Origin: MPNP01 sp965215545 | Lineage (GTDB): Bacteria; Pseudomonadota; Alphaproteobacteria; Rhodobacterales; Rhodobacteraceae | NCBI GenBank assembly: GCA_965215545.1 | Contig: OZ244066.1 | Location: 1,426,001-1,490,000, forward strand | DNA length: 64,000 nucleotides | Direction of reading: 5' to 3' | Shown: one piece after another, positions 52,743 to 61,983 of the stretch | Numbering within the stretch: position 1 is the first letter of the stretch | Layout of the letters: every line of letters begins with the position of its first letter | Position numbers and translations under genes: made by a program | Notes under the pieces: generated by a model | What the model was told of the DNA's origin: nothing | What the model saw: the letters and a program-made list of their open reading frames with translations, nothing else | The model's database searches: none

Positions 52743-54968
52743 ATGACCGATGCAGTGACAGATATTCAGGATGTGAGCGACGAGCCGCTCCATCGAGCGA
52801 TTGGTGATCGGTATCTCCAGTATGCCCTCTCGATCATCATGGATCGCGCCCTACCAGATGCCCGCGATGGATTGAAGCCGGTCCAGCGCCGGATCCTGTA
52901 TGCCATGCGCGAGTTGAATCTCACTTCAACCAGCGGGTTCCGCAAATGCGCCAAGATCTCCGGCGACGTGATGGGGAACTATCATCCCCATGGAGACCAG
53001 GCGATCTACGATGCGCTGGCCCGGCTCGCCCAGGCGTTCAATGTCCGGTATCCACTGGTCGACGGTCAGGGCAATTTCGGCAACATCGATGGTGATCGCC
53101 CGGCCTCGGCCCGCTACACCGAGGCGCGGCTGACCCTGGCGGCCGAGATGTTGATGGACGGTCTGGCGGAGGACGCGGTCGAGTTCCGATCCAACTATGA
53201 CTCGACGCTGGAGGAACCGGTTGTCCTGCCCGGCACCTTCCCCAACCTGCTGGCCAATGGTGCCAGTGGCATTGCCGTCGGGATGGCCACCAGCATCCCG
53301 CCCCACAACATCCCCGAATTGTGCAAGGCCTGCCTGCACCTGATCAAGGCGCCCAATGCCAATATCGCCACCTTGATGAGGATGGTCCCGGGCCCGGATT
53401 TCCCGACCGGTGGCGTGATCGTCAATGATGCCGAGAGCCTGCAGCAGATCTATACCGAGGGCCGGGGTCTGATTCGGGTCCGGGCCCGGTGGACTGTCGA
53501 CAAGCGCCAGCGCGGCCAATGGCGGATCGTGATCACGGAAATCCCCTTCCAGATCAAGAAATCCAAGTTGATCGAAGGGATTGCCAACCTGATCCAGACC
53601 AAGAGGATCACCACGCTCGATACCATCCGCGACGAGTCCGTCGAGGACATCCGTATCGTGCTCGAGCCGCGCTCCAGCCGTTCCGACCCGGTTGTCGTGA
53701 TGGAGTCCCTCTTCAAACTCACCGACCTCGAGAGTCGCTTTTCCCTGAACATGAATGCCCTCGTCGATGGCAAGATTCCCCGGGTCTCCTCCATCCGGGA
53801 CCTGCTCCGGGCCTATCTTGACCACCGCCAGACCGTCCTCCTGCGCCGCTCTCGCCATGCCATCAACAAGATCGACAAGCGCCTGCATCTCATCGAGGGT
53901 TTCCTGATTGCCTATCTCAACCTCGACCGTGTGATCGAGATCATCCGTTACGATGATGACCCCAAGGCCACGATGATGTCCGCATTCGGGCTCGGGGACA
54001 CCCAGGCCGAAGCCATTCTCAACATGCGCCTCCGCGCCCTGCGCAGACTCGAGGAGGTTGCACTCAGGACCGAACAGGACACATGCCTTGCCAGGCGATC
54101 CGACCTCGACGACCTCATCAACAGCGACAGGCTGCAGTGGCAGACAATTGCCAGCGAACTCAAGGCGGTGGCCGGGACATTTGCCGCAAGCCCCCACGGC
54201 GCCCGCCGGACAAGCTTTGAGGATGTGCCCCGCCTTGGTGACGCCGCGGCCCTTGACCCGGTCGATATCGCCCCGATCACGGTTGTCTGTTCCGCCATGG
54301 GCTGGATCCGATCCTACAGGGACGAGTTGGATCTCGAGCAGGATTTCAAATACCGCGATGGTGACAGCAAGCGGTTTGCCTTCCACGCCCGCACATCGGA
54401 CAAGCTGGGTCTGTTCGGCTCCAATGGTCGCTTCTACACCCTGGCTGCAACCGATCTTCCCGGTGGCAAGGGCCTCGGCGAACCGGTTCGGCTTCTGACC
54501 GCCCTGCCCAACGAGTCCGATATCCTCGACCTGCGTGTTCACGACCCGAATGCGGACTATCTCCTGCTGTCCAGAGCCGGTCGGGGCTTTCGGATCAAGG
54601 CGGAACAGACCCTCTCGCACACCCGCAATGGCAAGACCATCTTCACCGCCCGGGATGGTGATGGGGCCTGCCTCTGCATCCCCGTCACCGGTGATCACGT
54701 GGCCCTTGTCGGCACCAACCGGCGTATGCTCATCCTGCCCATTGCGGATATACCCCGTCGGAACTCCGGGTCCGGAGTCATGCTCATGACCCTCAAGTCG
54801 GGCCACCTCGCCGATGCCCGCTGCTACACACTTGAAGACGGTCTCACCTGGACCCTCCCCGCCGGCACCCAGCGCCGCCTCATGGAAAGCGACCTCTGGA
54901 TCGGCCGCCGCTCCAACCAGGGACGGACCGTCCCCAAAGGGTTCCCCAAGTCCAATCGATTCGGCTGA
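52743..54968 (+). CDS. parC: DNA topoisomerase IV subunit A
   Basis: A 741-residue ParC, the breakage-reunion subunit of topoisomerase IV, which decatenates daughter chromosomes. The catalytic Tyr is at residue 125 in ARYTEARL. The quinolone-region sequence KCAKISGDVMGNYHPHGDQAIYDALARLAQ favours ParC over GyrA, as does the short C-terminal domain lacking the GyrA box. That domain has degenerate beta-pinwheel blades (KLGLFGSNGRFYTLAATDLPGGKG). Start and length are normal for alphaproteobacteria. Confidence 0.93.
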   Translation: MTDAVTDIQDVSDEPLHRAIGDRYLQYALSIIMDRALPDARDGLKPVQRRILYAMRELNLTSTSGFRKCAKISGDVMGNYHPHGDQAIYDALARLAQAFNVRYPLVDGQGNFGNIDGDRPASARYTEARLTLAAEMLMDGLAEDAVEFRSNYDSTLEEPVVLPGTFPNLLANGASGIAVGMATSIPPHNIPELCKACLHLIKAPNANIATLMRMVPGPDFPTGGVIVNDAESLQQIYTEGRGLIRVRARWTVDKRQRGQWRIVITEIPFQIKKSKLIEGIANLIQTKRITTLDTIRDESVEDIRIVLEPRSSRSDPVVVMESLFKLTDLESRFSLNMNALVDGKIPRVSSIRDLLRAYLDHRQTVLLRRSRHAINKIDKRLHLIEGFLIAYLNLDRVIEIIRYDDDPKATMMSAFGLGDTQAEAILNMRLRALRRLEEVALRTEQDTCLARRSDLDDLINSDRLQWQTIASELKAVAGTFAASPHGARRTSFEDVPRLGDAAALDPVDIAPITVVCSAMGWIRSYRDELDLEQDFKYRDGDSKRFAFHARTSDKLGLFGSNGRFYTLAATDLPGGKGLGEPVRLLTALPNESDILDLRVHDPNADYLLLSRAGRGFRIKAEQTLSHTRNGKTIFTARDGDGACLCIPVTGDHVALVGTNRRMLILPIADIPRRNSGSGVMLMTLKSGHLADARCYTLEDGLTWTLPAGTQRRLMESDLWIGRRSNQGRTVPKGFPKSNRFG

Positions 54969-55120
54969 TCCAGGGTCACCTCCTGCCGCCGTTCACGGCT
55001 TTGGCTGGCGGGCCCCATGAGCATGGTGTCGCGGCCGCGGATGCCCGACGGGCCGGGCACAATGCCGGCTCCATCGATGGCGTGGGCTGGATCTGGAGGC
55101 AGGGGCCCTGCAGCCCGGGG

Positions 55121-56275
55121 TTACGGATTGCGGAAGCGGAGATTGTCGCGGGAGAGGTCGGCGAGGCTGGTGACACCCATCAGTTTCATGTCCCGCTCGA
55201 TTTCCGTGCGCAAGTTGCCGAGGGCCCGCTCCACGCCGGCCTGGCCACCGGCGGCGAGGGCGTAGAGATAGAGACGTCCGCCTGAACAGGCCTTGGCACC
55301 AACCGAGAGGGCCTTCAGGATATGGGTGCCCCGCTGGATACCGCCTTCGCAGATGACATCGATCTCGTCGCCGACGGCATCGACAATTTCAGCCAGCTGA
55401 TCGAAAGGGGCCCGAGACCCGTCAAGCTGGCGACCCCCGTGATTGGAGACCATGATGCCGGTACAACCGATATCGACGGCCCGGCGGGCATCGGCAACGC
55501 TCATGATGCCCTTGAGAGCAAACTGGCCATTCCACTTGGCGCAGAGCGCCTCGGCATCCTTCCAGTTCATGGATTGGTCCAGCATCGTCGAAAAGTAGTC
55601 ACCGATGGAGGTCGCGAGATTCGTTCCGGCACTGACGTGCCCCGAGAGATGGGGAAGGTCGAACTTTTCGCGCAAGAGATAGTTGAGGGCCCACATGGGG
55701 TGGGTGGCGAAACTGACGAGGCTGTTGAGGGTCAGACGCGGCGGGGACGTGAAGCCGGTCCGGAGATCCCGTTCACGGTTGCCGCCGGTGATGGTGTCAA
55801 CGGTCAGGGCCATGACGTTGAAATTGGCAGCCTTGGCCCGCTCGAGGAGAGCATCATTGAGGCCACGATCCTTGTGGAAGTAGAACTGGAACATCTTGGG
55901 CCCGGGGGCCATGGCTGCAAGTTCCTCGACGCTGACTGTCCCAAGCGACGAGACGCCAAACATCGTGCCGTATTTTGTGGCCGCCGCCGCCACGCCACGC
56001 TCGCCGACATGGTGAAACAGTCGCTGCAGTGCGGTCGGCGCGCAGTAGACCGGCATGGCGAGTGTCTGCCCCATGACCTCGACGCTCATGTCGACATCCT
56101 GGACATCCACGAGCACATTGGGGACGAGGTCGCAGTCCGCAAATGCGGCGGTATTGCGTTGGTAGGTGATCTCGTCGTCGGCTGCGCCGTCAATGTAGTG
56201 GAAGATCGGTCCGGGCAGCCGGCGTTTGGCCAGGGCCCGAAAATCACGGAAACTGTGGCAGGGGTGTCCGACCAT
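55121..56275 (-). CDS. FMN-dependent 2-hydroxy-acid oxidase/dehydrogenase
   Basis: A 384-residue TIM-barrel flavoprotein of the glycolate oxidase/L-lactate dehydrogenase (LldD) family. FHYIDGAADDEITYQRN, YCAPTALQRLFHHVGERG and the active-site SNHGGRQLDGS (catalytic His and substrate-binding Arg) are all present, with FMN-phosphate contacts near VICEGGIQRG. It lies 32 bp after bhcD on the same strand. Placed in a glyoxylate-assimilation operon, it is a good candidate for oxidising glycolate to glyoxylate, though lactate cannot be excluded from sequence. Confidence 0.85.
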   Translation of the reverse strand: MVGHPCHSFRDFRALAKRRLPGPIFHYIDGAADDEITYQRNTAAFADCDLVPNVLVDVQDVDMSVEVMGQTLAMPVYCAPTALQRLFHHVGERGVAAAATKYGTMFGVSSLGTVSVEELAAMAPGPKMFQFYFHKDRGLNDALLERAKAANFNVMALTVDTITGGNRERDLRTGFTSPPRLTLNSLVSFATHPMWALNYLLREKFDLPHLSGHVSAGTNLATSIGDYFSTMLDQSMNWKDAEALCAKWNGQFALKGIMSVADARRAVDIGCTGIMVSNHGGRQLDGSRAPFDQLAEIVDAVGDEIDVICEGGIQRGTHILKALSVGAKACSGGRLYLYALAAGGQAGVERALGNLRTEIERDMKLMGVTSLADLSRDNLRFRNP

Positions 56276-56307
56276 GTCAGCCCTCTCTTTCTGAATGCCC
56301 CGCCGTC

Positions 56308-57291
56308 TCAGTCCAGAGACACCCGGGTCGGGTCGGTGGTCGCCGCTGCCGCCCGGGCCGCCACAGCGGCGACCGCCAGATCCTGGAGACCGACACCGGT
56401 GCCATCAAAGAGGGTGATCTCATCCTCCGATGTGCGGCCCGGATGGGTCCCGTTGATCACCGCACCGATGGGCGTGATGTCTGCTTCCGCCAGGCAGCCA
56501 TCAGCGATGGGGTGCTGCATCTCGCCGATGGTGATCGACTGGGCCACCTCATCGGTAAAGACCGTGGCCCGGCCCGCCAGGGCTGCATCCACCTCCTGCT
56601 TGCCCTGGGTGTCGGTGCCCATGCAGGCCAGATGGGTGCCCGGCTGGATCCAGTCGGCCATCAGCAGCGGTTCAAAGGCCGAGGTGATGGTAATGATCAC
56701 ATCGGCCTGGCGTCCGACCTCTTCGGCCGGGACCGACTCGAAGGGCAGGCCAGTCTCGGCTGCGACAGCGGCGAGTCCGGGCAACATCCCGGGGTCGTGA
56801 TTCCAGGCAACCACCTTCTTGAAGGCACGCTGGTCGGCCGCTGCCCGCAGTTGGAACGGGGCCTGGTGCCCGGCGCCGATCATGCCAAGGACCCGGGCAT
56901 CCGGGCGGGCCAGATGGGCAATCGAGACCGCCGATGAGGCCGCCGTGCGGATCGCCGTCAGATAGTTCCCGCCCACCAGAGCCTGCAACCGGCCGGTATC
57001 GGGGTCAAAGAGGAACACGGTGGACTGGTGGTTGGTCAGCCCCTTGTCGGCATTGCCGGGCCAGTAGCCCCCTGACTTGACGCCGAGGGCCAGTCCCACC
57101 CGGTCAAAACCGGATTTGAATCCATAGAGGGCATCGGCATGGCCAATGGCCTCCCGGATGACTGGAAAGTTGTAGGCATCACCGCGGGCTGTGGCACCAA
57201 AGACCGCCTCCACCGCCGCAAAGGCACTCGGGCGGTCGACGAGCCGCTGGCAGTCACTTTCCGAGACAATCAAGATCCCATCTGTCGTCAT
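56308..57291 (-). CDS. bhcD: Iminosuccinate reductase (BhcD), ornithine cyclodeaminase family
   Basis: A 327-residue member of the ornithine cyclodeaminase/mu-crystallin family. Its place directly after bhcABC identifies it as BhcD, which reduces iminosuccinate to aspartate with NADH and closes the beta-hydroxyaspartate cycle (established in Paracoccus). The dinucleotide motif is ARVLGMIGAGHQAPFQLRAA near residue 130; FDGTGVGLQDLAVAAVAA is near the C-terminus. ATG 57291 is preferred over 57303. The gap to bhcC is 56 bp. Confidence 0.85.
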   Translation of the reverse strand: MTTDGILIVSESDCQRLVDRPSAFAAVEAVFGATARGDAYNFPVIREAIGHADALYGFKSGFDRVGLALGVKSGGYWPGNADKGLTNHQSTVFLFDPDTGRLQALVGGNYLTAIRTAASSAVSIAHLARPDARVLGMIGAGHQAPFQLRAAADQRAFKKVVAWNHDPGMLPGLAAVAAETGLPFESVPAEEVGRQADVIITITSAFEPLLMADWIQPGTHLACMGTDTQGKQEVDAALAGRATVFTDEVAQSITIGEMQHPIADGCLAEADITPIGAVINGTHPGRTSEDEITLFDGTGVGLQDLAVAAVAARAAAATTDPTRVSLD

Positions 57292-57347
57292 TCTGTTCTC
57301 CATGGCTGATGCAGGCGCGTTGCTCGTCGGGGTCGGGGCGGTCCCGC

Positions 57348-58511
57348 TCAGTAGGCCTTGCCCCGGGCCGAGACCGGCCAGAGGGTCTCGACCTTGCCGC
57401 CGCGCACCCCGACATACCAGTCATGGACATTGCAGGTCGGATCGCAGTGACCCGGCACCAGACGGAGCCTGTCATTGACCTTCAGGACCCCCCGGGGATC
57501 ACTGATGACCCCGTGCTCATCGGAACACTTGATGTACTCGACATCGTCCCGGCCAAAGATGAACGGCAGGCCGCTGTCGACTGACTGGGCCTTGAGACCG
57601 GCATCGCAGATGGCCTTGTCGGCCTTGACATGGCTCATGACGGAGGTCAGGATGAAGAGGGCGTTTTCCCATTCCCCCGCATCAATGCGCTGGCCATCCT
57701 TGTCGAGGATCCGGCCATAATCGGCGTCCATGAAGGCGTAGGAGCCACATTGCAACTCGTTGTAGACACCGGACGTTCCCTCGAAATAGTAGGAACCGGT
57801 CCCGCCGCCGCCCACGATGTCGCATTCCAGACTCTCGGCCTGCAGGGCCGTCACCGCATCGCGCACCATGTCCACCGCAATCACGATCTTGGCCTTGCGG
57901 TCCTCGTAGTTGTCCATGTGCTGCATGGCCCCCTGGTAGGCCTGGATCCCGGCGAATTTGAGACCGGGCGCCGCATCAATCGACCGGGCGATGGCCACGA
58001 CATCCGGCGTTGTCGTCACGCCACAGCGTCCGGCCCCACAGTCGATTTCCACCAGGCATTCGATGGTCGTGCCATGCCGGACGGCGGCTGCCGAGAGATC
58101 TGCCACATTGGCGGGATCATCCACACAGCACAGGGTTCTGGCACCGTGTTGCGGGATGCGGGCGAGCCGGTCGATCTTGGCCGGATCACGGACCTGATTG
58201 GAGACGAGGACATCCCTGATACCACCGCGGGCGAACACCTCGGCTTCCGACACCTTCTGGCAACACACGCCACAGGCCCCGCCGAGTTTTTCCTGCAGCA
58301 GTGCCACGTCCACGGACTTGTGCATCTTGCCATGGACACGGTGTCGGACCCCATGGTCGCGGGCCCAGTTGCCCATCTTGACAATATTGCGTTCCAGGGC
58401 ATCGAGGTCCAGCACCAGGCACGGGGTCTGGATGGCATCCTCGGACATGCCGATGGCGGCCGGGACATCATACCCGACATCCAGTTCATTGATAGTGGTC
58501 GGTGCAGTCAT
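57348..58511 (-). CDS. bhcC: beta-Hydroxyaspartate aldolase (BhcC)
   Basis: A 387-residue PLP enzyme with the alanine-racemase-type barrel of D-threonine aldolases. TPCLVLDLDALERNIVKMGNWA leads to RHRVHGKMHKSVDVALLQ, which carries the PLP-binding Lys. Metal ligands lie near the C-terminus (GHCDPTCNVHDWYVGVR). In the beta-hydroxyaspartate cycle BhcC condenses glycine with glyoxylate to (2R,3S)-beta-hydroxyaspartate. AAGGAGA precedes ATG 58511 by eight bases, and bhcB ends 14 bp upstream. Confidence 0.88.
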   Translation of the reverse strand: MTAPTTINELDVGYDVPAAIGMSEDAIQTPCLVLDLDALERNIVKMGNWARDHGVRHRVHGKMHKSVDVALLQEKLGGACGVCCQKVSEAEVFARGGIRDVLVSNQVRDPAKIDRLARIPQHGARTLCCVDDPANVADLSAAAVRHGTTIECLVEIDCGAGRCGVTTTPDVVAIARSIDAAPGLKFAGIQAYQGAMQHMDNYEDRKAKIVIAVDMVRDAVTALQAESLECDIVGGGGTGSYYFEGTSGVYNELQCGSYAFMDADYGRILDKDGQRIDAGEWENALFILTSVMSHVKADKAICDAGLKAQSVDSGLPFIFGRDDVEYIKCSDEHGVISDPRGVLKVNDRLRLVPGHCDPTCNVHDWYVGVRGGKVETLWPVSARGKAY

Positions 58512-58525
58512 GACGTGTCTCCTTG

Positions 58526-59479
58526 TCAGTTGGCAGTCCACGGCAGGGTGTCGAGATCGACATTCCCACCAGTAATGATGACGCCGACACGCTTGCCGGC
58601 GAACACATCCGGGTTTTTGAGAATGATGGCAAGGGGGACGGCGCAGCTGGGCTCAATGACCATCCGCAACCGTTTCCAGCTGAGTTTCATGGCATTGATG
58701 ATCTCGTCCTCACTGGCCGTGAGGATATCAGTGACATGGTTCGAGACAAAGTGCCAGGTCAGGTCCTTCAGGGGCACCTTGAGCCCATCGGCAATTGTCT
58801 GGGGCGCATCATCGGCAATGATGTGACCGGCCTTGAAGGAACGCATGGCATCGTCGGCCTGGGCCGGTTCGGCAGCATAGATCTTGACCTTCGGCGCAAT
58901 GGAGGAGACCGTCAGGCATGTGCCCGAGATCATGCCACCACCACCGATGGGTGCCACCAGGACATCGAGATCATCGACCTGACCCAGGAACTCCCGGGCA
59001 CAGGTTGCCTGGCCGGCGATGACCCGCGGATCATTGTAGGGATGGATGAAGTCGCCGCCGCTCTCGGCCTGGACCCTGGCAAAGACCTCTTCCCGTGAGG
59101 ACGTCGACGGTTCACACTCGGTGATGGTGCCGCCATAGGTCACCACCATGTCCTTCTTGGCCTGCGGGGCGGTCCTTGGCATGACGACATGGCAGGGAAT
59201 TCCCCGCCGGCCGGCTGCATAGGACAGGCACAGGGCATGATTGCCCGACGAGTGGGTGGCGACACCCTTCTCGGCCTGCCCGTCCGGGAGGCCAAAGACG
59301 GCATTGGATGCGCCGCGGACCTTGAAGGCGCCGGGGGGCTGCAGGTTCTCGCATTTGAAAAACAGCGATGCTCCCGCCTCGGCATCAAGCAAGTCACTGG
59401 TCAGAATGGGCGTCCGATGGATATGGGGAGCAATCCGATCATGCGCCGCCACAACATCATCCCATGTCGGTCTCTGCAT
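58526..59479 (-). CDS. bhcB: beta-Hydroxyaspartate dehydratase (BhcB)
   Basis: A 317-residue PLP enzyme of the serine/threonine dehydratase fold. The Schiff-base Lys is in PGAFKVRGASNA near residue 53, the substrate loop is SSGNHA, the phosphate-binding glycine loop is PIGGGGMISG, and ITGGNVDLDTL ends the protein. In context it removes water from beta-hydroxyaspartate to give iminosuccinate. Threonine or serine dehydratase is the alternative reading if seen alone. ATG 59479 follows GAGGAGAG. bhcA ends 26 bp upstream. Confidence 0.88.
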   Translation of the reverse strand: MQRPTWDDVVAAHDRIAPHIHRTPILTSDLLDAEAGASLFFKCENLQPPGAFKVRGASNAVFGLPDGQAEKGVATHSSGNHALCLSYAAGRRGIPCHVVMPRTAPQAKKDMVVTYGGTITECEPSTSSREEVFARVQAESGGDFIHPYNDPRVIAGQATCAREFLGQVDDLDVLVAPIGGGGMISGTCLTVSSIAPKVKIYAAEPAQADDAMRSFKAGHIIADDAPQTIADGLKVPLKDLTWHFVSNHVTDILTASEDEIINAMKLSWKRLRMVIEPSCAVPLAIILKNPDVFAGKRVGVIITGGNVDLDTLPWTAN

Positions 59480-59505
59480 GGCTGCTCTCCTCTCTTGCCC
59501 GATCC

Positions 59506-60687
59506 TCAACCCGCTGCCATCCTTGCGGTCTTGCGGTAGTAGTCCTGCGCCGCCCGTGTCCCGGATCCCAGTTCCACGGGATACTCAAGATCGGCCATGG
59601 CCATCTCGACAGTGGCCAGGCCCGCCAGTGCCATCACATCCGTGAGCGACCCAAGATGGCCGATCCGGAAGATCTTGCCCGCCAGCTGGCCAAGGCCAAT
59701 CCCGAAGGAGACCCCATAGGTCTCGAAACTATGGTTGACCAGCACATTCGCATCCTTGCCCTCAGGAACATGGATGGCACTCACGGAGTCGGAATACAGG
59801 TCCGGGTGCCGGGCACACAGGGTCAAGCCCCAGGCTCTGACCGCCCGCCGCACCCCCTCGGCGATCCGGTTGTGGCGCTGGAACACGTTGTCCAGCCCTT
59901 CATCAAGCAGCATGTCGAGGCTGGCCCTGAGACCGAACATTATCTGCAGGGGCGGGGTATACGGATAGCCGCCCTTGGCATTCAGCGTGACCATATCGCC
60001 AAAATCGAAAAACGTCCGCGGCAAGGCGGCCGTCTTGCCAGCCGCAAGGGCCTTCTGGCTGACACCGACGATGGCCATTCCGGTGTTGAGCATGAAGCCC
60101 TTCTGGCTGCCGGTGACAGCCAGGTCAACACCCCATTCATCCATGCGAAAGTCCATGCAGGCCAGGGATGAGACACAGTCAACATAGAGAAGGGCAGGAT
60201 GGCCGGCGGCATCCATGGCCTGGCGGATGGCTGCCACATCCGAGACAACCCCTGTCGCTGTTTCGTTGTGGGTTACCAGGACAGCCTTGATCTCATGATC
60301 GGTGTCGGCAGCCAGGTGGTCGCCATAGAGATCGGCCGGTGCTCCCTCGCCCCACTCGCATTCAATGACCGTGACATCGAGATTGTGGCGCTGGCAGAGA
60401 TCGATCCAACGATGCGAGAACATGCCATAGCGGGCGACCAGAACCCGATCCCCCGGCGAGAGCGTGTTGGTGATGGCCGCCTCCCAACCCCCGGTTCCCG
60501 AAGCGGGGAAGGTGACGACCTGACCGGATGTCGTCCTGAACACCGTCTTGAGGTCACGCAGGAGTGGCTCGAGCAGCTCAATGAAGTCCGGGGCCCGGTG
60601 ATCCATGGTCTGGACGTGCATTGCCGCCCGCAGACGGTCCGGAATATTGGTGGGTCCGGGTATGAAGAGGGGGTTTTGATCGCTCAT
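59506..60687 (-). CDS. bhcA: Aspartate-glyoxylate aminotransferase (BhcA)
   Basis: A 393-residue class V aminotransferase of the alanine-glyoxylate/serine-pyruvate type. FIPGPTNIPDRLRAAMHVQTMDHR is the usual N-terminus. The PLP Lys is in VTGSQKGFMLNTG near residue 197, and the C-terminal Arg that binds the carboxylate is in GKIFRIGHLG. In the cycle BhcA transfers the amino group of aspartate to glyoxylate, giving glycine and oxaloacetate. GGAGA lies six bases before ATG 60687. It is the first gene of the operon. Confidence 0.9.
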   Translation of the reverse strand: MSDQNPLFIPGPTNIPDRLRAAMHVQTMDHRAPDFIELLEPLLRDLKTVFRTTSGQVVTFPASGTGGWEAAITNTLSPGDRVLVARYGMFSHRWIDLCQRHNLDVTVIECEWGEGAPADLYGDHLAADTDHEIKAVLVTHNETATGVVSDVAAIRQAMDAAGHPALLYVDCVSSLACMDFRMDEWGVDLAVTGSQKGFMLNTGMAIVGVSQKALAAGKTAALPRTFFDFGDMVTLNAKGGYPYTPPLQIMFGLRASLDMLLDEGLDNVFQRHNRIAEGVRRAVRAWGLTLCARHPDLYSDSVSAIHVPEGKDANVLVNHSFETYGVSFGIGLGQLAGKIFRIGHLGSLTDVMALAGLATVEMAMADLEYPVELGSGTRAAQDYYRKTARMAAG

Positions 60688-60739
60688 GGTCAATCTCCAG
60701 ACACTGTTGCGCCATCAGGTTGCGGAATGGTTCATCCGT

Positions 60740-60768
60740 AGAATATGCAAGATTTTATCAAATTTCAA
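60740..60768 (-). promoter_or_regulatory. bhcA: Predicted promoter of the bhc operon
   Basis: On the minus strand TTGAAA (60768-60763) and TATTCT (60745-60740) are 17 bp apart, about 50 bp before bhcA. The surrounding 150 bp are extremely AT-rich compared with the genes, and this is where BhcR would be expected to bind. Confidence 0.5.
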
Positions 60769-60870
60769 GAAAAAATTCATAATAATAATTAAAATAAGTT
60801 ATTTGAGATGAAAAAAAAATTTGAAAAAACATATCGAAACATCAGAATTCCGTGAAAGGAGGCCCCGCGG

Positions 60871-61707
60871 TCAGATCGGCAACCCGGCGGCACCTGTCTT
60901 GCCGCCGATGGCCGTTGAGATGTTGGCGGCGGCATGACGGATGGCGGCACTGAAATCGACAATCGTCTGTTTGGTGAAGCGGGATGATGGCCCCGAAATG
61001 GAAATTGCGGCGGCCGCGTCGCCCTCGGCCCCGAAGATCGGGGCCGCCACACAGCACATGCCCGTATATCGCTCGCCGTTATCGATTGACCAGCCCTGAT
61101 CGCGGATCCGATCGAGTTCGGCAAAAAGGTGATCGGGCTTGATGATGGTGGTGTCCGTGAAGCGACCCATGCCCTTTCTCTGCAGAAGGGCCTCGACATC
61201 CTGCCGGGGAAGCCAGGCCATGAGAGCCTTGCCGACCCCTGATGCGTGCATTTGCGACCGGGTCCCGGGTTGGAAACATGCGCGGATGGGATTGGGCGAT
61301 TCGACCTGGCTGACGAACACCACATCGCCATCGTCGGCAATGGCCAGATTGGACGTCTCGCCGGTCTCGGACACAAGTCCTGCCATGACATTCCGGGCGG
61401 CCTCGACTATATCGATCCGCTTGAGGAAGCCCGAACCAACGCGAAAGGCCTCGATCCCGATCATCCAGTCCTGGTTGGCCTCGTCGAAATCGGCAAAGCG
61501 GTAGTTCAGCAGGGTCAGAAGCAGGCGACGGGCGGTTGACGGCGGCATGCCAGCCTGCATGGCAATTTCGGTCAGTGAGGTCCGTTTTTCCCGGGCCAGC
61601 AGCTCGAGGAGTTTGAGGCCCCGCTCGAGGGCCAGAACCGTGGTGGTATCTGAATCGGTGGAATGTTTGCGTGGTCGTCCCCGCGGTCTTCTGACAATTT
61701 CATCCAT
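60871..61707 (-). CDS. bhcR: IclR-family regulator of the beta-hydroxyaspartate cycle
   Basis: A 278-residue IclR-type regulator. The N-terminal arm is basic with an AT-hook-like RRPRGRPRK at residues 6-14. A winged helix-turn-helix follows (TSLTEIAMQAGMPPSTARRLLLTL, about 43-66), then the IclR effector domain (SGVGKALMAWLPRQDVEALL, GERYTGMCCVAAPIF). Located immediately upstream of bhcA on the same strand, it corresponds to BhcR, which in Paracoccus responds to glyoxylate. A 183-bp gap to bhcA holds the predicted operon promoter. Confidence 0.85.
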   Translation of the reverse strand: MDEIVRRPRGRPRKHSTDSDTTTVLALERGLKLLELLAREKRTSLTEIAMQAGMPPSTARRLLLTLLNYRFADFDEANQDWMIGIEAFRVGSGFLKRIDIVEAARNVMAGLVSETGETSNLAIADDGDVVFVSQVESPNPIRACFQPGTRSQMHASGVGKALMAWLPRQDVEALLQRKGMGRFTDTTIIKPDHLFAELDRIRDQGWSIDNGERYTGMCCVAAPIFGAEGDAAAAISISGPSSRFTKQTIVDFSAAIRHAAANISTAIGGKTGAAGLPI

Positions 61708-61796
61708 GGCAGTCTTCCGAACAGATCATCAGTCTTCGATCATCAGCAATCATTGGCCCTGTCGTTGGCCAGATGGTCCATTGGCACCAATGCCCA

Positions 61797-61824
61797 TTGA
61801 CAAAACAATATAATGCAATAATTT
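61797..61824 (+). promoter_or_regulatory. aceE: Possible aceE promoter
   Basis: A perfect TTGACA at 61797-61802, 16 bp, then TAATTT at 61819-61824, in a 276-bp AT-rich divergent region between bhcR and aceE. It implies a leader of about 150 nt. The same region must also carry the bhcR promoter on the other strand. Confidence 0.35.
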
Positions 61825-61983
61825 GCTAATGTTAAATCATATCTGCTCCTGACATTACCTAAAGCTATTGATTATTGCAAGAAAATTATTTTCAATTTAT
61901 TGTAGAAAAATTTTACAAAATAACTAAATAATATCGTGAGCCTGGTTTCTGTCCGCGATCCGGGCCCCATCAGGAGGGACATC

